A DNA stretch of 64,000 nucleotides from the NCBI GenBank assembly GCA_963666535.1, contig OY762913.1:496001-560000 (forward strand), written 5' to 3'. Positions 51,767 to 59,734 of this stretch are shown one piece after another. Origin of the DNA: G963666535 sp963666535. Its GTDB lineage: Bacteria; Bacillota; Clostridia; Oscillospirales; Oscillospiraceae. The notes beneath the pieces were generated by a model, which did no database searches, was not told where the DNA came from, and saw only the letters and a list, made by a program, of their open reading frames with translations. How positions within the stretch are numbered: position 1 is the first letter of the stretch; each line of letters opens with the position of its first letter. A program made the translations under genes and the position numbers.

Positions 51767-53110
51767 TCAATCCCGAATGGGTTTGCCGGTGTTTCTTCTG
51801 GCAAGACCCGCTGTGATCAGGGCGATGGCCTCTTCGGCGGCCACGGTACTCTGTGTGCCAGAGGCAAGCTCTTTGACCGACACCTTGCCTGCGGCAATTT
51901 CGTCCTCGCCCAGCAGCAGGGCATACGGGATAGCCAGCTTATCGGCATAGGACAGCTTCTGCTTGAACTTTTTCTGCTCGCCGTGGATTTGAGTGCGGAT
52001 GCCTGCCCCCCGCAAGGCGGTGGCCAGCGTGATGGCGGGCGCCAGATCGTCCGTCATGGGAAGGATCAGTGCATCGGCGGGGGAGGTGAGCAATTCGCCA
52101 TTGAGCATCTCCTGATCCTCCAGCACAAAGAACAGGCGGGTCAGACCGATGGAAATTCCTACGCCGGGGAGTTGTTTATCGGTGTAATATTCCGCTAAGT
52201 TATCATATCGACCGCCGGAGCAGATGGAACCAATCTCAGGATGCTCCGTCATTACCGTTTCATAGACCGTACCGGTGTAATAGTCCAGGCCGCGAGCAAT
52301 GGTGATGTCCACCGTGAAGTGGTCGGCGGGCACGCCGAAGGCTTCCATATAGTTCACGACGGTGGTCAGCTCGGTGATGCCGGCGTCCAGCAGTTCGTTC
52401 TGCCCCCGGTATGCGTTTAGCGCGGTGATGGGGTCCGCGGCTTCCAGTGTATCCAGCAGGGAGTCTGCTGCGCTGGGGGAGACGCCGAACTCACCGGTTA
52501 GCGTTTCGATGACTTTCTCCCGGCCGATCTTTTCCAGCTTGTCCACCGTTCGCATCACATCGGCAGACTGCTCCCGCAGCCCCAGCAGGTCAAACAGGCC
52601 ATTGAGTACTTTGCGATTGTTGACGCGGATTTTGAAGTGGGTGAGTCCCAGTGCGGTAAAGGTCTGGTAGATGATGCTTGGAATCTCGGCCTCGTTGGAG
52701 ATATCCAACGCGCCATCGCCGATCACGTCGATGTCCGCCTGGTAAAACTCGCGGAATCGGCCCCTCTGGGCGCGCTCACCCCGATAGACCTTGCCAATCT
52801 GAAACCGGCGGAAGGGGAAGGTGAGCTGTCCGTAGTTTAAGGCCACATATTTTGCCAGCGGTACGGTGAGATCAAACCGCAGAGACAGGTCGGTTTCGCC
52901 CTTGGTGAACCGATAGATCTGCTTTTCCGTCTCGCCGCCGCCCTTGGCCAGCAGGACCTCGGATGCTTCGATCAGTGGTGTGTCCAGGGGTGTGAAGCCA
53001 TAAAGAGAGTAGGATTGGCGCAGGATCTCCACCATACGGTCGAACTGCGCTTGACGGGCGGGAAGCAGCTCCATAAAGCCGGAGAGGGTGTGAGGTTTTA
53101 GCTTACTCAT
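51767..53110 (-). CDS. hisS: Histidyl-tRNA synthetase
   Basis: The 447-residue class II synthetase has FTPLDTPLIEASEVL (residues about 37-51), motif 2 FQIGKVYRGERAQRGRFREF (about 113-132), the histidine-site ARGLDYYTGTVYE (about 259-271) and SGGRYDNL (about 283). A C-terminal anticodon domain covers about 330-430. ATG 53110 lies 9 nt after AAGGAG; an ATG two codons earlier stands closer to it. The longer upstream reading runs through the T-box leader and is not coding. Confidence 0.96.
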   Translation of the reverse strand: MSKLKPHTLSGFMELLPARQAQFDRMVEILRQSYSLYGFTPLDTPLIEASEVLLAKGGGETEKQIYRFTKGETDLSLRFDLTVPLAKYVALNYGQLTFPFRRFQIGKVYRGERAQRGRFREFYQADIDVIGDGALDISNEAEIPSIIYQTFTALGLTHFKIRVNNRKVLNGLFDLLGLREQSADVMRTVDKLEKIGREKVIETLTGEFGVSPSAADSLLDTLEAADPITALNAYRGQNELLDAGITELTTVVNYMEAFGVPADHFTVDITIARGLDYYTGTVYETVMTEHPEIGSICSGGRYDNLAEYYTDKQLPGVGISIGLTRLFFVLEDQEMLNGELLTSPADALILPMTDDLAPAITLATALRGAGIRTQIHGEQKKFKQKLSYADKLAIPYALLLGEDEIAAGKVSVKELASGTQSTVAAEEAIALITAGLARRNTGKPIRD

Positions 53111-53165
53111 AGTCATAAACTCCTTTTGCGGTAATGAGGGATTCGCGGGGCGGGCGTTTGCGTAT

Positions 53166-53405
53166 AAAAAAGTGCTCTCATCCCCACAGCATGGGACGAG
53201 AGCATAAAAATGCTTCGTGGTGCCACCCACATTCGGCCGCGCGGGCGCGACCCTTTTGCCCTTTGGTACGGAAGGGGAACCGTGGGCATTTCTGCCCCCG
53301 CTCCGCCGCTGTCTTCTCACCACTCCTTGCTGTGCGGGGCTTTCAGCCAAGGCCCTGCTCTCTGTTCGGCGGTGTGTGGGGTACTCATGCGGCATCGGCG
53401 CGGTT
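53166..53405 (-). promoter_or_regulatory. T-box riboswitch leader of hisS-aspS
   Basis: On the minus strand the conserved T-box GGGTGGCACCACG is at 53216-53228, followed by a terminator (stem TGCTCTCGTCCC / GGGGATGAGAGCA, 53173-53204) and a TTTTTT run. An AGTA motif lies at 53382-53385 on the 5' side of stem I and GAAGACA at 53310-53316 on the 3' side, so the best specifier candidate is GAC (Asp, 53311-53313). Uncharged tRNA would favour the antiterminator and switch on the synthetase genes. The whole gap before hisS is this leader. Confidence 0.9.
53173..53204 (-). terminator. T-box regulated terminator of hisS
   Basis: Stem TGCTCTCGTCCC / GGGGATGAGAGCA with a 7-nt loop, followed on the minus strand by CTTTTTTATA. 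Confidence 0.88.
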
Positions 53406-53410
53406 TCATT

Positions 53411-53438
53411 ATTGTATCATGAAGAGGGGGAAAGTCAA
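53411..53438 (-). promoter_or_regulatory. Promoter of the hisS-aspS T-box transcript
   Basis: Minus strand TTGACT (53433-53438), 16-nt spacer, TACAAT (53411-53416). The -35 box overlaps the stop codon of mgsA. Confidence 0.75.
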
Positions 53439-53851
53439 GCAGTAAAGGGGTGATTGTTGGGGTTGACCACGTTGCGCCAATCCAGATCTCCCCGGGCAAG
53501 GCCCAACACCAGCATCTCTGCCGTGGCAACGTTGGTGGCGCAGGGGATGGAGTACTGATCGCACAGATGCGTGATGTACTTCAGGTCTTCATCCAAATCC
53601 GCGGACTGGGGGTCGTTGAAAAAGAGCACCATGTCGATCTCGTTATAGGCAATGCGGGCGCCAATCTGCTGACTGCCGCCATGAGCGTGGGACAGGAACA
53701 AATTGATGGGCAAACCGGTGGCATCCGAGACCAATCGGCCCGTGGTATTGGTGGCACAAATGGTGTGCTTGGATAGAATGCCACAGTAGGCAATGCAGAA
53801 CTGTACCATCAGCTCTTTCTTGTTGTCGTGGCTCATGAGAGCAATATTCAT
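53435..53851 (-). CDS. mgsA: Methylglyoxal synthase
   Basis: A 138-residue enzyme that converts dihydroxyacetone phosphate into methylglyoxal and phosphate, a bypass of lower glycolysis under phosphate limitation. It opens NIALMSHDNKKELM with the phosphate-site residues, then ATNTTGRLVSDATGL (residues about 33-47), LSHAHGGSQQIGARI (about 53-67) and the catalytic aspartate in FFNDPQSADLDED (about 77-89). AAGGAAGG precedes the ATG. The gene follows minD, an association found in many Clostridia. Confidence 0.96.
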   Translation of the reverse strand: MNIALMSHDNKKELMVQFCIAYCGILSKHTICATNTTGRLVSDATGLPINLFLSHAHGGSQQIGARIAYNEIDMVLFFNDPQSADLDEDLKYITHLCDQYSIPCATNVATAEMLVLGLARGDLDWRNVVNPNNHPFTA

Positions 53852-53908
53852 AGCTTGGGTCCTTCCTTCTTTTCGAACTTAGAGCGTGCAAGGCCAAACG
53901 ACTTGTTT

Positions 53909-54640
53909 TCAGCGTATTCTCATGATCGGTACGCGGTAGCCTTCCACCCGTTTGGCGATATTGAGGTAGGCAATGGCGGCACCTTTATGATGCGTCAGAA
54001 TGAGGGGTGTGTCTGTGTTGGCTGCCAGCATCACGGCGGAGTCTTCTGGGACGACGCCCAGAAGGGGCAGCCCTGCGGCGTTCATGGCATCGTCGATACT
54101 GCGGCGGAGCTTGCGCAGAAGCTTGGGCTGAACGCGGTTGACAACAAGGTGGATACGGGAAACAGCCAGTTCGCTGACTGCCCGCTGCGCGTCCCGGAGG
54201 GAAGCGTTTTCATTTGTGGATACAACGATGGCGCGGTCGGCGCCGCTGGCGGCAAGGTGGAAGCCAAGCCCCACGCCTGCTGGGGAATCGATTAGCACAT
54301 AGTCAAAGGCGCTTTTCGCCTGGGTCCAAAAAGTGTCCATCTCTGCTTGACTTGGCACACGGTCAAAGGAAACCGGTGCCGTAAGCAGAAACAGCCCGTT
54401 CAGCTGGGGGTGAGGCACAGCGCCCTGCGCAAGGGTGCAGCGTCCTTCAATCACGTCGGTAAAATCCATCAATGCGCGGTCAGTCATCCCAAGGGCGAGA
54501 TCTAAATTGCGAAGGCCGATGTCCATATCGACACAGAGAACGCTTTTCCCAAGGGCGGTGAGACAGGAAGCGACCCCTGCTGTGAGGGAAGTTTTACCAG
54601 TTCCGCCCTTGCCGGACGTCACAACAATTGCCGTTCCCAT
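53909..54640 (-). CDS. minD: Septum-site ATPase MinD
   Basis: The 243-residue ATPase has the deviant Walker A GKGGTGKTS (residues 10-18), switch I DMDIGLRNLDL (about 38-48), switch II DSPAGVG (about 117) and NRVQPKLLR (about 163), as in MinD. The C-terminal helix NIAKRVEGYRVPIMRIR would be the membrane anchor; it is basic but lacks the FGKLKGFF-like ending. No minC or minE lies beside it, so the partner may be elsewhere or a DivIVA-type system may be used. It could also be a MinD-like regulator of another surface structure. AGGAGGG lies 6 nt before ATG. Confidence 0.85.
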   Translation of the reverse strand: MGTAIVVTSGKGGTGKTSLTAGVASCLTALGKSVLCVDMDIGLRNLDLALGMTDRALMDFTDVIEGRCTLAQGAVPHPQLNGLFLLTAPVSFDRVPSQAEMDTFWTQAKSAFDYVLIDSPAGVGLGFHLAASGADRAIVVSTNENASLRDAQRAVSELAVSRIHLVVNRVQPKLLRKLRRSIDDAMNAAGLPLLGVVPEDSAVMLAANTDTPLILTHHKGAAIAYLNIAKRVEGYRVPIMRIR

Positions 54641-54662
54641 AGACTCCCTCCTTTGAACAAAT

Positions 54663-54692
54663 AGTATACCATAAAGCGTGCCAAAAAAGCAA
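54663..54692 (-). promoter_or_regulatory. Promoter of minD-mgsA
   Basis: Minus strand TTGCTT (54687-54692), 18-nt spacer, TATACT (54663-54668). Confidence 0.65.
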
Positions 54693-54709
54693 TAGATTTG
54701 TGAAAAACG

Positions 54710-55417
54710 TCAAAGGGGAGCCTTTTGCATCTTTGCCCAGCGCCGGGGATAGGCCTTCGGCGTGGGTGCGGTCTTTTCGATCACCACCACTCGGTGGGTG
54801 ATCTCCGTGCCGGGAATCGCGTAATCGAAGTTACAGGCCCAGTGTCCGCCAAGCGCATGAATGGCACTGCGCGCTGCGTTGCTTTCCGCGTCGCTGTCCA
54901 CAGTTTTCATGGACAGGAACTGTCCGCCCGGCTTTACATAGGGCAAGCATAACTCGGACAGCATACTCAGATCGGCAACGGCCCGGGCGGTGGAACAGTC
55001 AAAGTGTTCCCGCAAGGCTTCATCGTGGGAACGTTCTTCCCCCCGTCCATGGATAAAATCAATCTGTACCAGGTTTAGCCGTTGTGCGACTTCTTCCAGC
55101 CAGTCCAGGCGTTTTGCCAACGAGTCCAAAAGCGTAACCTGAAGGGAGGGAACCAGAATTTTCAGCACCATGCCTGGGAAACCGGCGCCCGTACCCACGT
55201 CGATAAGCGTTTTCCCGGTAAGATCGGCGCACCGCAGCAGCGCCGCACAGTCCAGAAAATGCAGCCGTGCCACCTGCGCGGGTTCGGTGATGGCAGTGAG
55301 GTTCATGACCTGATTTTTCTCCAAAAGGAGGCGGGCGTATTCCTCAAGCTGCTCTATGGCAAGTTCTGGTGGGGTAAGACCCAGCGCATGGAAGCCGGTG
55401 GATAAAATCTCTTTCAT
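54710..55417 (-). CDS. rsmG: 16S rRNA m7G527 methyltransferase RsmG
   Basis: A 235-residue Rossmann-fold methyltransferase. The RsmG N-terminal helix region (LEEYARLLLEKNQVMNLTAI, residues about 25-44), the SAM loop DVGTGAGFPGMVLKI (about 73-87) and STARAVADLSML (about 142) are present. It modifies G527 of 16S rRNA in the decoding site region. AAAGGCGG stands 5 nt before ATG 55417. In most Firmicutes it follows mnmG; here the neighbours are a small membrane protein and minD. Confidence 0.94.
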   Translation of the reverse strand: MKEILSTGFHALGLTPPELAIEQLEEYARLLLEKNQVMNLTAITEPAQVARLHFLDCAALLRCADLTGKTLIDVGTGAGFPGMVLKILVPSLQVTLLDSLAKRLDWLEEVAQRLNLVQIDFIHGRGEERSHDEALREHFDCSTARAVADLSMLSELCLPYVKPGGQFLSMKTVDSDAESNAARSAIHALGGHWACNFDYAIPGTEITHRVVVIEKTAPTPKAYPRRWAKMQKAPL

Positions 55418-55427
55418 GTTGCCGCCT

Positions 55428-55769
55428 TTACGTGAAATTGGCCAGAAGGCCGGGAATCCCGAAATACAGGCACAGGAGGAATGCGGCCACGCACAGCGCC
55501 GCAAGCGTATTGCCCTGCCATTTGCCCAGGGGGAACTCCTCCATCCTCGCACCTTGCAAAGATAAAATCGCAAGGCCCAGAAGTGCCGGGCAGAGCAGGA
55601 TACCGCCAAGGCCCGAGAGCATGGTGCCGGTGAACAGAAAGAAGGTATTCAGACCCACCAGAATCACCATATAAACAAGGCCGATCCATGCCAAAATTCG
55701 TTTGATGGGGGAGGTGGGAGGGCGCTTAGTGCCGCCAGGCTCTTGGTCGTGACTTGACGTATCTGTCAT
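55428..55769 (-). CDS. Small three-span membrane protein, unknown function
   Basis: The 113-residue protein has a polar, Pro/Thr-rich N-terminus (1-22) and three membrane helices (residues about 24-46, 50-70, 84-106). It sits 10 nt before rsmG, so it is likely co-transcribed and coupled. GGAGACGC precedes its ATG. There is no known domain; the function cannot be inferred. Confidence 0.7.
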   Translation of the reverse strand: MTDTSSHDQEPGGTKRPPTSPIKRILAWIGLVYMVILVGLNTFFLFTGTMLSGLGGILLCPALLGLAILSLQGARMEEFPLGKWQGNTLAALCVAAFLLCLYFGIPGLLANFT

Positions 55770-55892
55770 GGCTGCGTCTCCTTGGACCGCGTGTTCTCAG
55801 CATGTGTGGTACTCCACCGAGAAGAATAAGCGATCAGATTGTGTGTTATATTGCCTGATCTTGCGGATCGGATGTCATCAGTATGGCAGGGA

Positions 55893-57197
55893 TTACTTTT
55901 TGGGGGTGAGGAGCGCCTTGCCGCCCATATAGGGCTGCAGCACCTTGGGGATCTTGACACTGCCATCGGCTTGCAGGTTGTTCTCCAGCAGGGCAATGAG
56001 CATGCGGGGGGGCGCCACACAGGTGTTATTCAGTGTGTGGGGCAGATAGTTCTTGCCATCTTCCGCCTTGTATCGAATCTTCAAGCGTCTTGCCTGGGCG
56101 TCGCCCAGATTGGAGCAGGAACAGACCTCGAAGTACTTTTGCTGACGGGGGGACCATGCCTCAATGTCACACGATTTCACCTTTAGGTCGGCCAGATCGC
56201 CGGAGCAGCACTCCAACTGACGAACCGGGATGTCAAAGCTGCGGAAAAGCTCTACCGAGTAGCGCCACAGCTTCTCGTACCAGTCTTTGCTCTCCTCTGG
56301 TTTACAGACCACAACCATTTCCTGCTTCTCAAACTGATGAATGCGGTAAATTCCACGCTCTTCAATGCCGTGTGAGCCTTTTTCCTTGCGGAAGCAGGGG
56401 GAATAGGAGGTGAGGGTCTGGGGTAGTTTTTCCTCGGGGATGAGTTGGTCGATATAGCGTCCGATCATGGAGTGCTCGGAGGTGCCGATCAGGTAGAGAT
56501 CCTCACCCTCAATTTTATACATCATGGCTTCCATATCCGCGAAGGACATCACCCCTTCCACCACGTTGCCGTGGATCATAAACGGGGGGATGCAATAGGT
56601 GAAGCCCTTGTCAATCATAAAGTCGCGGCCATAGGCCAGCACGGACTCGTGAAGACGGGCAATATCGCCCAGAAGATAGTAGAAGCCGCTGCCCGAGACG
56701 CGTCCGGCGGCATCCAGATCAATGCCGTCAAAGGACTCCATGATCTCCGTGTGATAGGGCACCTCGAAATCCGGGACTGCGGGATCGCCAAACTGCTCCA
56801 CTTCAACATTGCAGGAGTCGTCGGGGCCGATGGGTACGGTTTCGTCAATGATCTGGGGGATGACCATCATGCGCTGACGGATTTCTCCGGCCAGCTCGTC
56901 CTCGCGCTTTTCCAACTGCGTCAACCGCTCTGCCTCTGCGGTGACCTTGGCTTTCAGCGCGTCGGCGTCCCCCTGCTTCGAAGGGTCTTTTTTGGCCTGC
57001 CCCATGAGTACGCCTACTTGCTTGGACAGGGTGTTGCGCTCTGCCCGTAGGGCCTGCGCCTCGTTGATGACGTTGCGGTTTTCTTCGTCCAGCGCCAGCA
57101 CCTCGTCCACCAGCGGAAGCTTTTTTTCTTGGAACTTCTTCTTGATATTTTCCCGTACCAATTCGGGATTTTCACGAATCATCTTAATATCTAACAT
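55893..57197 (-). CDS. serS: Seryl-tRNA synthetase
   Basis: A 434-residue class II synthetase with the N-terminal tRNA-binding coiled-coil arm (residues about 28-105, KKKFQEKKLPLVDEVLALDEE onward, split) and the core motifs: TSEHSMIGRYID (about 238-249), motif 2 FRKEKGSHGIEERG (about 270-283) and motif 3 NNTCVAPPRMLIALLE (about 389-404). It charges tRNA(Ser). AGAGGTGC lies 9 nt before ATG 57197. A parS site lies 45 nt upstream. No T-box is seen in its short leader. Confidence 0.96.
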   Translation of the reverse strand: MLDIKMIRENPELVRENIKKKFQEKKLPLVDEVLALDEENRNVINEAQALRAERNTLSKQVGVLMGQAKKDPSKQGDADALKAKVTAEAERLTQLEKREDELAGEIRQRMMVIPQIIDETVPIGPDDSCNVEVEQFGDPAVPDFEVPYHTEIMESFDGIDLDAAGRVSGSGFYYLLGDIARLHESVLAYGRDFMIDKGFTYCIPPFMIHGNVVEGVMSFADMEAMMYKIEGEDLYLIGTSEHSMIGRYIDQLIPEEKLPQTLTSYSPCFRKEKGSHGIEERGIYRIHQFEKQEMVVVCKPEESKDWYEKLWRYSVELFRSFDIPVRQLECCSGDLADLKVKSCDIEAWSPRQQKYFEVCSCSNLGDAQARRLKIRYKAEDGKNYLPHTLNNTCVAPPRMLIALLENNLQADGSVKIPKVLQPYMGGKALLTPKK

Positions 57198-57242
57198 AGT
57201 AGACGCACCTCTTATATATGGTTGTTGTATGTGGAGGGTGAT

Positions 57243-57258
57243 TGTTTCACGTGAAACA
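57243..57258. other. parS: parS site 1
   Basis: Perfect 16-bp palindrome TGTTTCACGTGAAACA, between serS and the coiled-coil membrane protein gene. It is a loading site for ParB clamps. Confidence 0.97.
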
Positions 57259-57259
57259 A

Positions 57260-57808
57260 TCAGTCCAAAGCATCCAAAAGCGCTTGGTATTGCTCTGCCA
57301 TAGAGCGGCTATCCTCGGCTGCGGACGCATATACGGTATCCGACAGAGATGAGGGAAGGCCAGAGGCCTCAAATTCTTCGATTAAGGCACGGGCGGCGGA
57401 ATAGTGGCGGGTGCTGTACAGCTGCTGAATACGCCAGAACCAGTCTGCGGCTTCAAGCTGAGATTGCAGGGTGTCGCGCTGAGACTCTACGATAGCGTCA
57501 TTTTTTAATTGCGCATCTTTCTCGGCGACGGCTGTCTCCAGATCCTTTATCTGATCCTCCAGGGCGTCGTTTTCGGCCTGCAGTGTCTCCACGGATTGCA
57601 TGGCGCTGACGGATTCCTTCAACCCGCTGACCGATTCGGTCAGCCCGGAAAGGGCCCGCTGCTGCATGCAGTATGATAACAGAATAAGCAAAAAGGCAGC
57701 TGAAAATAAAATGATGACGTAGAGAAGTACCGTATTTTTCTTTCGCGGGGTACGGGAGTGCTGAGGAGGCGGAGTTTCATCCCGGGGCATCTTTTCCGAA
57801 TCACTCAT
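57260..57808 (-). CDS. Single-span membrane protein with coiled coil, downstream of parB
   Basis: A 182-residue protein with a Pro/Arg-rich cytoplasmic N-terminus (1-26), a membrane helix (residues about 27-46), then a Leu/Glu/Gln heptad coiled coil (about 52-118) and a helical C-terminal domain (about 120-182, WFWRIQQLYSTRHYSAARALI). Topology suggests the coil lies outside. Its start overlaps the parB stop (ATGA), so it is translated with parA-parB. No known domain. The fixed coupling to parB hints at a link with chromosome segregation or the cell envelope near the origin, but this is a guess. Confidence 0.78.
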   Translation of the reverse strand: MSDSEKMPRDETPPPQHSRTPRKKNTVLLYVIILFSAAFLLILLSYCMQQRALSGLTESVSGLKESVSAMQSVETLQAENDALEDQIKDLETAVAEKDAQLKNDAIVESQRDTLQSQLEAADWFWRIQQLYSTRHYSAARALIEEFEASGLPSSLSDTVYASAAEDSRSMAEQYQALLDALD

Positions 57809-58707
57809 TGTTCCTCGCCTCCTTCACGGACGCGGGCTGCTTTCAGCTGTTCCAATGCGTCCAAAAGTGCTTCCAGATCGTGTTCATCGTAGTATTCCAA
57901 CTCGATCTTTCCCTTCTTTCGCCCGTGGACGATGTGGACTTTGCGTCCAAGCCGACCTGCAAGACTTTTTTCCGCCTCTGCAAGATAGAGAGAAAGGCTG
58001 TTCTTCTCTGGTAATTTTGCCGGCTTGTCCGCTTTGTCCGCGACAAAGCCCTTCGACAGGGATTCGGCTTGCCGTACGGATAGACCATCCTTTACTACCC
58101 GCTCTGCAAGCGCCTGCTGATTTTCAGCACCGGAAACAGATAAAATGGCACGGGCGTGTCCTGCGGAAAGAACGCCATCTTCCAGCAGCGGCTGTACGTT
58201 GGCCGGCAGCGCCAGCAAGCGCAAGGCGTTTGCCACCGTGGGGCGGGACTTGCCCATGCGCCGGGCAACCTCCTCTTGGGTCATGCCATGCTCGTTAATC
58301 AGCACCGCATAGCCCTCGGCCTCCTCCATGGGATTCAAGTCCTCTCGCTGAAGGTTTTCAATCAGACCAAGTTCCATCACCTTGCGGTCGTCTGCGTCGA
58401 TGATTAGGGCGGGAATTTCGCTGAGTCCTGCCTGTTTGGCGGCCCGCCAGCGGCGCTCGCCCGCGATAATTTGGTAATAGCCGGAGGAGAGCCGGCGGAC
58501 GGTGAGGGGCTGAAGAATGCCGTGCTCCCGGATAGAGTCGGCCAAATCAGACAAAGCCTCTTCTTCGAAACGTTTGCGCGGCTGCTTAAGGCCGGCCTCG
58601 ACCTGCGCGAGGGGGAGGAGGACGGAGCCGCCCTCCTGGGTTTGCAGGGAAGCGTCCCCCAGCAGAGCGCCGAGACCTTTGCCAAGGCCGCGATCTTTAT
58701 TTGCCAT
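57805..58707 (-). CDS. parB: Chromosome-partitioning protein ParB (Spo0J)
   Basis: The 300-residue ParB binds parS and slides as a CTP-gated clamp. The start GLGKGLGALLGD is the ParA-stimulating motif; the CTP motifs are GERRWRAAK (residues about 83-91) and ENLQREDLNPMEEA (about 116-129); the helix-turn-helix is MTQEEVARRMGKSRPTVANAL (about 140-160, split); the C-terminal dimer domain covers about 235-290. AAGGGTG lies upstream of the ATG. It follows parA by 34 nt. Confidence 0.96.
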   Translation of the reverse strand: MANKDRGLGKGLGALLGDASLQTQEGGSVLLPLAQVEAGLKQPRKRFEEEALSDLADSIREHGILQPLTVRRLSSGYYQIIAGERRWRAAKQAGLSEIPALIIDADDRKVMELGLIENLQREDLNPMEEAEGYAVLINEHGMTQEEVARRMGKSRPTVANALRLLALPANVQPLLEDGVLSAGHARAILSVSGAENQQALAERVVKDGLSVRQAESLSKGFVADKADKPAKLPEKNSLSLYLAEAEKSLAGRLGRKVHIVHGRKKGKIELEYYDEHDLEALLDALEQLKAARVREGGEEQ

Positions 58708-58741
58708 TCGGTTATGTCACCCTTTCAGGATAATTGTATTG

Positions 58742-59500
58742 TTAGGAATTGCTTGCCAAAAGTTCAGCGGCAAGATCCCGGTAGGCGTCAGCCCCCCGGG
58801 AAAAGGCATCATAGGCACAAATGGGCTTTCCATGGCTGGGCGCTTCGGAAAGCCGCACGTTGCGGGGAATCACGCTGGAATAGACCTTGCCTGGGAAATG
58901 GCGCTTGACTTCCTCCGCTACCTGCATGGAGAGGTTTGTGCGCCCATCATACATCGTGAGCAGCACGCCCTCCAGCTCCAGCGAGGGATTCAATGACCGC
59001 CTCACGATACGCACTGTATTCATTAAATCAGACAGCCCCTCCAACGCGTAATACTCGCACTGAACCGGGACCAGCAAAGAGTCTGCGGCACACAGGGCAT
59101 TTAATGTAAGCAGCTCCAGAGAGGGGGGGCAGTCAATAAAAATGTAGTCATAGCCCTCGGCCACAGAAAGCAGGGCCTTTTGGAGCAGGTGCTCCCGGTC
59201 GCTCAGGGCGATCATTTCAATTCCCGCCCCAGCCAGCGCCTTGTTAGAGGGAAGCACATCTCCATAGGCGGTGGAGACAATCGCCCGGCGGCAATCTGCG
59301 CCATTAATGACAACGTCATAGACGTTGGGGGAGGCGTTGACGCGATCCACACCTAAACCGGAAGTGGCGTTTGCCTGTGGGTCAAAATCACAGACTAAAA
59401 CATGCCCGCCAGCGGCATGGACCGCGGCGGCCAGATTGACACAGGTGGTGGTTTTCCCCACGCCGCCCTTTTGATTAACGACAGCAATGATTTTTGCCAT
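58742..59500 (-). CDS. parA: Chromosome-partitioning ATPase ParA (Soj)
   Basis: A 252-residue ParA ATPase with the deviant Walker A KGGVGKTTTCVNL (residues 11-23), DFDPQANATSGLG (about 39-51), DCPPSLELLTLNAL (about 124-137) and RNVRLSEAPSHGKP (about 213). It binds DNA non-specifically as an ATP dimer and also acts on DnaA in Bacillus. ATG 59500 follows AAAGGCCGG by 8 nt; the upstream in-frame stretch is leader. Confidence 0.95.
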   Translation of the reverse strand: MAKIIAVVNQKGGVGKTTTCVNLAAAVHAAGGHVLVCDFDPQANATSGLGVDRVNASPNVYDVVINGADCRRAIVSTAYGDVLPSNKALAGAGIEMIALSDREHLLQKALLSVAEGYDYIFIDCPPSLELLTLNALCAADSLLVPVQCEYYALEGLSDLMNTVRIVRRSLNPSLELEGVLLTMYDGRTNLSMQVAEEVKRHFPGKVYSSVIPRNVRLSEAPSHGKPICAYDAFSRGADAYRDLAAELLASNS

Positions 59501-59552
59501 AAGGCACCGGCCTTTCTGCTTATTCAGACATAGCTCGTCTGACACAAAGACC

Positions 59553-59580
59553 ATTATACCATATTGACAAGGTATTTCAA
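59553..59580 (-). promoter_or_regulatory. Promoter of parA-parB
   Basis: Minus strand TTGAAA (59575-59580), 16-nt spacer, perfect TATAAT (59553-59558). parS site 2 begins 13 bp upstream of the -35 box. Confidence 0.78.
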
Positions 59581-59592
59581 CTGTTTTCCGTG

Positions 59593-59608
59593 TGTTTCAC
59601 GTGAAACA
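59593..59608. other. parS: parS site 2
   Basis: Perfect TGTTTCACGTGAAACA in the parA upstream region, next to its promoter. Confidence 0.97.
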
Positions 59609-59703
59609 ATGCGAGGAGATCAGTCTTTGGCGGTGGAGGACAAAGAAGGGGGAGGTGGACCCCCTTAGCCAGGCAGACCGTGTTCCATGACGCAAAAGGA
59701 TGA

Positions 59704-59719
59704 TGTTTCACGTGAAACA
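59704..59719. other. parS: parS site 3
   Basis: Perfect TGTTTCACGTGAAACA 15 bp after the noc stop, flanked by a GATG/CATC extension of the palindrome (59701-59722). It may also serve as an RNA hairpin at the end of noc. Confidence 0.97.
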
Positions 59720-59734
59720 TCATCCTTAAAGAAT

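Noticed and set aside
53134..53445. Plus-strand frames across the hisS leader
   Set aside because: They are antisense to the T-box RNA and carry no ribosome site.
57198..57259. T-box before serS
   Set aside because: The gap is only about 60 nt, holds parS and has no T-box core or terminator.
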